Shown in pieces: positions 6,659 through 10,947 of a stretch of DNA of 10,947 bases. This stretch comes from an uncultured Acidimicrobiales bacterium. Lineage in GTDB: Bacteria; Actinomycetota; Acidimicrobiia; Acidimicrobiales; SZUA-35. The DNA lies in the NCBI GenBank assembly GCA_938028175.1, contig CALJAE010000154.1:1-10947 (forward strand), given 5' to 3'. Every line of letters starts with the position of its first letter. Positions within the stretch are counted from its first letter, which is position 1. The translations under genes were made by a program, and so were the position numbers. A model generated the notes under the pieces. That model was not told the DNA's origin, ran no database searches, and saw only the letters and a program-made list of their open reading frames with translations.

Positions 6659-7672
6659 GTGGCTACTACCTACGACTCTATTTTAGTGCAGTCCTTTGGA
6701 GGTCCTGAGGGCCCCAATGACGTCATGGAATTCTTAAGAAATGTGACTCGGGGCAAGAGGGTGCCCGAAGCCCGATTAGAGGAAGTAGCGGAGCAATATA
6801 AGATATTTGGTGGCGTTTCTCCCTTGAACGAGTTTGTTAGAGACTTTGCTAAGGACCTTGAGGCAGCTCTGGCAAGTAAAGGCTTAAACCTGCCGGTCTT
6901 TGTCGGGCATAGAAACTGGTCTCCCTACATCGCCGATACGGCTACCGAGATGGCAGATCAGGGACTTAAGCATGCCCTAGTCTTCACAACATCTGCATTC
7001 AGCTCATTTTCTGGTTGCCGACAGTATCGCCAAGACTTAGACGCCGCCAGACACGCTTCGTCTGATCGAATTGAGCTCCGAAAGTTGCGGCTCTATTTCA
7101 ATCATCCCACGTTTGTACAAGGTTGGGTAGAGAACATTAATACTGCCCTAGAAGGCATGACGGTTAAGCCTTACACGTTGTTTACAGCTCACTCCATTCC
7201 AAACTCAATGGCTGAAGTATCTGAGTATCAACCGCAGCTGAACGAAGTGGTTCGCATGCTCGCCAGCGAAACGGCTATCGGCGATCACCAACTCGTATTT
7301 CAATCCCGTTCTGGCCCACCACACATGCCGTGGCTAGAGCCTGATGTGTGTGATCAGATTAATCACCTAGTTGAGAGCGGAGTTTGTGAATCTGGAGACG
7401 ACATTCTCATATGTCCTCTAGGGTTCACCAGCGATCATACAGAGGTGCTCTTCGACCTTGACATTCAGGCTAAAGAAGCCGCAGAAGGGGTAGGGCTCAA
7501 ATATCGCCGTGTCCAAGCTGTTGGACATAACTCTCGTTATATCGAACTAGCGACTCAACTGATTTTTGAGGTAATTGAAGACACACCTCGTCTAGCAACT
7601 GGACTTCTCGATGCGTGGCCAGATGACTGTGGGGGTCCCACTCACTGCATTCCTCAAGAAATGTTACGTTAA
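6659..7672 (+). CDS. hemH: Ferrochelatase, actinobacterial (coproporphyrin III) type
   Basis: This cytosolic enzyme of haem synthesis (337 aa) inserts ferrous iron into a porphyrin. In Actinobacteria the substrate is normally coproporphyrin III, so the product would be coproheme (the gene is also called cpfC). Landmarks are the N-terminal VQSFGGPE (10-17), FGGVSPLNE (50-58), FTAHSIP (175-181) with the metal-site His H178, and the signature PLGFTSDHTEVLFDLD (253-268) with catalytic Glu E262. Two C-terminal cysteines, C324 and C330 (CGGPTHC), and C120 recall the [2Fe-2S] ligands known from the mycobacterial and Caulobacter enzymes, but the C-terminal group seems one Cys short. The start is GTG with a -10-like box just upstream, giving the typical N terminus. 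No other haem gene is in the window. A second glycosyltransferase follows after 70 bases on the same strand. Confidence 0.95.
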   Translation: MATTYDSILVQSFGGPEGPNDVMEFLRNVTRGKRVPEARLEEVAEQYKIFGGVSPLNEFVRDFAKDLEAALASKGLNLPVFVGHRNWSPYIADTATEMADQGLKHALVFTTSAFSSFSGCRQYRQDLDAARHASSDRIELRKLRLYFNHPTFVQGWVENINTALEGMTVKPYTLFTAHSIPNSMAEVSEYQPQLNEVVRMLASETAIGDHQLVFQSRSGPPHMPWLEPDVCDQINHLVESGVCESGDDILICPLGFTSDHTEVLFDLDIQAKEAAEGVGLKYRRVQAVGHNSRYIELATQLIFEVIEDTPRLATGLLDAWPDDCGGPTHCIPQEMLR

Positions 7673-7711
7673 ATTACAATGGCGAGGAAATCTCGATTGT
7701 TGAAACTAAAA

Positions 7712-7717
7712 TATATT
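7712..7717 (+). promoter_or_regulatory. Candidate -10 element (TATATT) of the ExoM-like glycosyltransferase gene
   Basis: TATATT is close to TATAAT and lies in the 70-base gap after ferrochelatase, 14 bases ahead of a strong ribosome binding site. A TTGAAA at 7700-7705 is too close to serve as its -35. It suggests the glycosyltransferase has its own promoter and need not depend on ferrochelatase transcription. Confidence 0.4.
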
Positions 7718-7730
7718 TTGAGGGATTGTT

Positions 7731-7736
7731 AAGGAG
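7731..7736 (+). promoter_or_regulatory. Strong ribosome binding site (AAGGAG) fixing a TTG start
   Basis: AAGGAG, six bases before the TTG at 7743, is the best Shine-Dalgarno match in the window. It makes the TTG the convincing start of the glycosyltransferase, where no ATG or GTG is suitably placed. Confidence 0.8.
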
Positions 7737-7742
7737 CTAGCT

Positions 7743-8678
7743 TTGGACTCAAAATCATCCCAATCTGTGGCTATCTATGTCTGCACTTATCAGAGGAATG
7801 AGCCTCTGAAGTCGCTATTAGCTTCCCTTCGTATTGCAACAAAGAAGGTTCAACCCCATGTTCAGGTCGCAGTAGTTGTAGTCGACGACAATCCAGATGG
7901 GCGCGCTAAATTTGTAGAGGAATCCGAAGACTTTGGCTTCGATTTAGGTCTTCACTACCGCCACTCAGGAGCACAGAATATTTCGGTAGCTAGGAATATG
8001 GGTATAGAGGCATGCCTCGAGCTAGCCGACTGGGTTGCCATGGTCGACGATGACCAAGTGGTTGAAGAGACTTGGTTGGAGTCATTATTCAAAACGCAGA
8101 AGCAATACGAAGCTGATGCAGTGACTGGTCCTGTGTTCCTTCGCTACAGCGAAGAGTATCCAAGCTGGCTGCACGACGAACCGTTTGGTGACATCTTGGA
8201 AGCGGCAGCAAAACCAGATGGCACGGTTGTTGACGTTTGCTCAACCGGTAACTCTATGATCTCGGGTGAGTTCTTAAAGAGTAACCCGGGTATTCGGTTC
8301 CGACATGATCTCGGCACTTTGGGTGGCGAAGACATGGTCTTCTATAGAGAAGCCGTAGACAAAGGCCTCAAAGCATATTATTCACGTGACGCTGTGAGTT
8401 GGGGCGAACAGCCGCCTGAGCGTTCAAACTTGAACTATCAGTTGAGAGCCTCAATGTGGATGGGTAACACCGAGTACATCACAAACATTGAAAGTGGCAT
8501 TACGACAAAACAGCGAATTGTGCTTCGGGCAGGTAAGCGTGGACTCGGATATTTGGCTCGACCAGTGAAGAGAATTGCTGCAGGGAAGAACCCACAGCTT
8601 CGCTTTATGCTCGCCGGCCTAGCTCAGGTAATCGGTATGGTCGTCGGGATTTTCGGCGTTCGGCTAGACCACATATAG
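7743..8678 (+). CDS. Glycosyltransferase family 2, ExoM-like
   Basis: This is a 311-aa family-2 glycosyltransferase whose motif pattern resembles the succinoglycan enzyme ExoM, which adds glucosyl residues to a lipid-linked oligosaccharide. In order: VCTYQRNE (13-20), VVVDDNPDG (45-53), ISVARNMGI (80-88), the DxD motif in MVDDDQ (100-105), STGNSMIS (167-174) and the catalytic-base-type GGEDMVFY (194-201). A hydrophobic C-terminal stretch (about 287-306) could dock it to the membrane. The acceptor and donor are not readable, and no polysaccharide gene cluster surrounds it. Homology to ExoM is therefore a guide to fold rather than to product. The start is TTG with a strong AAGGAG. The membrane protein gene begins 10 bases after its stop, so the two are probably linked. 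Confidence 0.9.
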   Translation: MDSKSSQSVAIYVCTYQRNEPLKSLLASLRIATKKVQPHVQVAVVVVDDNPDGRAKFVEESEDFGFDLGLHYRHSGAQNISVARNMGIEACLELADWVAMVDDDQVVEETWLESLFKTQKQYEADAVTGPVFLRYSEEYPSWLHDEPFGDILEAAAKPDGTVVDVCSTGNSMISGEFLKSNPGIRFRHDLGTLGGEDMVFYREAVDKGLKAYYSRDAVSWGEQPPERSNLNYQLRASMWMGNTEYITNIESGITTKQRIVLRAGKRGLGYLARPVKRIAAGKNPQLRFMLAGLAQVIGMVVGIFGVRLDHI

Positions 8679-8681
8679 ACT
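8676..8681 (+). promoter_or_regulatory. Candidate -10 element (TAGACT) overlapping a stop codon
   Basis: TAGACT fits TANNNT; its first three bases are the TAG stop of the glycosyltransferase gene. It ends seven bases before the TTG assigned to the membrane protein. With no Shine-Dalgarno sequence in the 10-base gap, it would allow independent, leaderless transcription of the membrane protein. Tentative. Confidence 0.3.
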
Positions 8682-8688
8682 GTAGTTC

Positions 8689-9576
8689 TTGAGCCTCGAA
8701 TCGAATCAACCAAGCGCTCCAACCTCGTCTTCCATGGCTGGCTGGTACCAACTTAGCTTCTCGACGACTATTCAGTTCTTTCGCTACTATCTCGAGTTCT
8801 TTGCGATTGTTGGACTGGTCATTGCAGTAGTTTCCGGCATCTCTATATGGAGGATGGCGGGTGACGTTAATTTGGTCTGGGATGCGGACGCTGTTGTAGC
8901 CAATGAATTGTTGATGTTCGACGGATCTTACCAGTCACTTGTTTGGCTGATCGTTGGCCTGGCAGTTGTGCAGTGGCTGCTTAACATTTTGTTTGTTTCA
9001 TTTGTTAACGAAGTGTTCATACTCAGGGGAGTCGAAGCCCAGCCTTCTACATTTCAGCTTCTCGGCAAATCAGCCCGCAACTTCGGTATCTATCTTGGGC
9101 GGGCTTTGTTATTGCTGATTGTAGTTATCGTGGCGGCGGTTTTGCCAGGTCTACTTATTGGCGTTTTTGTAGACAGTTTCTTTGGGTTCACTTTTAGCTT
9201 TGCTGCTGCCATCGTTATCAATATCGTTGGTCTTGACTGGGTAACAAGAGCCGGCTTTAAAAATGTGAAATCTGGTTTGAATAATTTACTTTCGAAGTTT
9301 GGTCGAGCCTTTGGGGCCGGGGCAACCGCCACCTTTATTCTTGTTGCTATCGATGCGATCGGAACACTACTGATTTCGATAGGTAGCTTGGTTGAGCGCA
9401 TGCCAACGACGGATTTGAATCAAGACTTTGAAATCCCTCTAAGGACTTTGCTTGGCACAAATCAGTGGGTGCTTGGACTAAGGGCAATATTTGTTGTCTT
9501 GGGTCTCACTCTTGCAACCGCCTTTTGGGTTAACTCTCGGCTAGTTCAGCAAGAACTAGATGTCGAGTTGACCTGA
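8689..9576 (+). CDS. Integral membrane protein of unknown function, about six transmembrane helices
   Basis: I do not recognise a named family. The 295-aa protein has a polar N terminus rich in Ser, Pro and Asn, then about six hydrophobic segments near residues 36-55, 84-106, 136-160, 165-183, 212-234 and 262-281. Basic residues cluster in the loop after the fourth helix (TRAGFKNVKSG, then LLSKFGRAF). The C terminus is short and acidic. No catalytic motif, cofactor site or transporter signature is visible. It somewhat recalls the multi-pass domains of uncharacterised YciC- or DUF-type bacterial membrane proteins. The TTG start is uncertain: no ribosome binding site precedes it, and an ATG at codon 16 (8734) would remove only the polar leader and keep every helix. 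It follows the ExoM-like glycosyltransferase by 10 bases, which hints at a cell-envelope role. Its end overlaps the convergent topoisomerase gene by 21 bases. Confidence 0.75.
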   Translation: MSLESNQPSAPTSSSMAGWYQLSFSTTIQFFRYYLEFFAIVGLVIAVVSGISIWRMAGDVNLVWDADAVVANELLMFDGSYQSLVWLIVGLAVVQWLLNILFVSFVNEVFILRGVEAQPSTFQLLGKSARNFGIYLGRALLLLIVVIVAAVLPGLLIGVFVDSFFGFTFSFAAAIVINIVGLDWVTRAGFKNVKSGLNNLLSKFGRAFGAGATATFILVAIDAIGTLLISIGSLVERMPTTDLNQDFEIPLRTLLGTNQWVLGLRAIFVVLGLTLATAFWVNSRLVQQELDVELT

Positions 9577-10947
9577 GTCGATAAGCGTAGAGTTCTTGAT
9601 AATGTAAGATCGCCGGTCAGCAACATCACTACCCATAAGAGTTGTAAACAGTTTCGCAGCTGAAGCCGCCTGCTTGCCGTCTGTCATAGTCATCCGCTTT
9701 AGAACTCGGGTTTCAGGGTTCAAGGTGGTTTCTGCTAGCTCTTCAACATTCATCTCACCCAGACCTTTAAACCGCTTCCATTTTTCAGGTTCGAGTTTGT
9801 GTTTCTTCGCTAACGTGTTTCGCTCTTTCTCTGAGTAAGCATAAATCGGCTCGCCGCGCAGCTTGGCAGCGAACAGCGGTGGTTGGGCAGCGTAGACCGA
9901 ACCACTTTCAAGAAGAGGTCGCAAATGGTGGTAGATGAGTGTTAGCAGTAGGCAACGAATATGTGATCCATCAACGTCGGCGTCGCACAAGATAATGATT
10001 CGGCCGTAACGGGCAGCTTCCAGGTCAAATGCCTGTCCAGATCCGCCACCGATTGCAGTAATTAAGGCTTGAGCTTCCGTGTTATCTATAACTTGCTTGA
10101 GAGTCGCTTTGCCAGCGTTTACTACTTTTCCTCGAAGTGGGAGTACAGCCATCATGTCGGCGTTGCGGCCCTGCTTAGCCGGTCCAGCAGCAGAGTTACC
10201 CTCCACGATCAACAGCTCAGAGTCAATGCCGTGTAGGCGACAGTCGGCTAGCTTGTCGGGCATCCCGAGCGATGACAGGGTAGCGGCTTTGCGTTTGGCG
10301 TCTAGTTGTTGCTTAGCAGCCACTCGACCGATTATTGCGTCGGCAATTTTGTCTCGTAACGAGTTGATCTGGGTTTTCTTACCACCACCATCAAGCCAGT
10401 TTTCGATTCCAGACTTGCAGGCTTCGTAGGTGATGTTTTGTGCTGCAGGTGTTCCGAGCTCTTGTTTGGTTTGTCCCTTGAACTGTGGCTCTGCAAATGT
10501 CACCTTGATTGCAGCGACGAGTCCCTCTTGAATGTCTGAAGGCGTTGCTCTATCTTTTCCATTCTTAGCAAGCTTTTTGAGCTTCTTGGTTTCAGCCAAC
10601 AATTGCTTGTTCAGGACATATGAAAGCGCTCTCTCAAACCCGTTGACGTGCGTTCCACCATCACTCGTGGGGATGGTATTTACGAAACTAACTATTTTGG
10701 AGTCGTAGCCCTTGACCCAGCGCAGAGCGATGTCGACGGTTGCTTGTCTTGTGACAGTCTGCATCTTGTTATCGACAGGCACCTTTTCGGTGAACTCTGA
10801 CTTGTCATGGATAGTCAAGATATCTGTGACAGGGTCTCCGACTGTTAGAAAGTCCACGTAGTCACCTAAGCCACCGGCGGCTACAAATTGTTCTGCTTTA
10901 ATTCCAGGCTTTCGCTTATCATGAAGTTTTACATTAAGCCCAGGAAC
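9556..10947 (-). CDS. parE: Type IIA DNA topoisomerase subunit B, ParE-like, 5'-truncated by the window edge
   Basis: This is the ATPase/TOPRIM subunit of topoisomerase IV or gyrase, which passes duplex DNA through a double-strand break with its A-subunit partner. The frame stays open to the right edge; the GTG at 10857 is internal, because the 30 codons before it (V-P-G-L-N-V-K onward) continue the family alignment. The N-terminal GHKL ATPase domain is outside the window. Visible, numbered from that GTG: the end of the transducer domain with the ATP-contacting QTK loop (129-131), the TOPRIM motif EGNSA (219-223, metal ligand E219), CDADVDGSH (291-299; D292, D294), RFKGLGEMN (362-370) and the typical C-terminal DRRSYIIKN. 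The HIRCLLLTL form after the acidic motif, and the lack of dnaA/recF neighbours, favour ParE over GyrB, with moderate certainty. The third TOPRIM residue is Asn in place of the usual Asp. The end overlaps the membrane protein gene by 21 bases. Confidence 0.92.
   Translation of the reverse strand, partial: VPGLNVKLHDKRKPGIKAEQFVAAGGLGDYVDFLTVGDPVTDILTIHDKSEFTEKVPVDNKMQTVTRQATVDIALRWVKGYDSKIVSFVNTIPTSDGGTHVNGFERALSYVLNKQLLAETKKLKKLAKNGKDRATPSDIQEGLVAAIKVTFAEPQFKGQTKQELGTPAAQNITYEACKSGIENWLDGGGKKTQINSLRDKIADAIIGRVAAKQQLDAKRKAATLSSLGMPDKLADCRLHGIDSELLIVEGNSAAGPAKQGRNADMMAVLPLRGKVVNAGKATLKQVIDNTEAQALITAIGGGSGQAFDLEAARYGRIIILCDADVDGSHIRCLLLTLIYHHLRPLLESGSVYAAQPPLFAAKLRGEPIYAYSEKERNTLAKKHKLEPEKWKRFKGLGEMNVEELAETTLNPETRVLKRMTMTDGKQAASAAKLFTTLMGSDVADRRSYIIKNSTLIDSGQLDI

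Noticed and set aside
7683..7695. Hairpin CGAG-GAAAT-CTCG after ferrochelatase as a terminator
   Set aside because: The stem has only four pairs and no T run follows.
9090..9401. 103-codon minus-strand open frame inside the membrane protein gene
   Set aside because: It is the complement of hydrophobic helices, yields a Lys/Thr/Pro-rich product and has no supporting start signal.
10079..10429. 116-codon open frame on the plus strand inside the topoisomerase gene
   Set aside because: It is antisense to a highly conserved TOPRIM region, has no recognisable domain and no ribosome binding site; it is explained by the codon pattern of the real gene.
10855..10857. GTG as the true start of the topoisomerase subunit
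   Set aside because: Thirty in-frame codons upstream, to the window edge, encode sequence typical of the family, so the gene continues outside the window.
1..10947. Mobile element, prophage, toxin-antitoxin or other defence island
   Set aside because: No transposase, integrase, phage gene, terminal repeats, tRNA or toxin-antitoxin pair is visible; the genes look like ordinary chromosomal genes with no obvious break in composition.

Overview
The window looks like a stretch of core chromosome from an actinobacterium. The evidence is the protein families: a PdtaS-type (HisKA_2/HWE-like) histidine kinase, an actinobacterial-type ferrochelatase, a stand-alone RecB-like nuclease resembling the mycobacterial Rv2119 group, a diacylglycerol-kinase-like lipid kinase and a ParE-like topoisomerase subunit. 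GC content is moderate (a little under half, judged by eye), gaps are short and convergent genes touch or overlap. That combination would suit a streamlined aquatic lineage such as marine planktonic Acidimicrobiia. The taxon is inferred from family resemblance, not demonstrated.

Layout from left to right: the C-terminal part of a sensor histidine kinase (+, cut by the window edge); a lipid kinase (-); an M20 metallopeptidase (+); a PD-(D/E)XK nuclease with four iron-sulfur-type cysteines (-) preceded by a small HExxH metallopeptidase-like gene (-); an ABC1/UbiB-family kinase-like protein (+); a family-2 glycosyltransferase (-); ferrochelatase (+), a second, ExoM-like glycosyltransferase (+) and a six-helix membrane protein of unknown function (+); and the C-terminal two thirds or so of a type IIA topoisomerase B subunit (-, cut by the right edge).

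Strand changes are frequent, so there is little operon structure. Only the metallopeptidase-nuclease pair and the ferrochelatase-glycosyltransferase-membrane protein run could be co-transcribed. The genes do not form one pathway: they cover signalling, lipid phosphorylation, peptide hydrolysis, DNA processing, haem synthesis, surface glycan synthesis and DNA topology. No gene-free stretch exceeds about 125 bases. No RNA gene, mobile element, CRISPR array or convincing intrinsic terminator was found.

I do not see a new multi-gene system. The observations most worth checking are small: a natural Asn at the quinolone/zoliflodacin resistance position of the topoisomerase TOPRIM domain, a perfectly palindromic -10 region between two divergent genes, a 19-bp dyad upstream of ferrochelatase, several start codons placed as for leaderless mRNAs, and convergent gene ends with no room for terminators.
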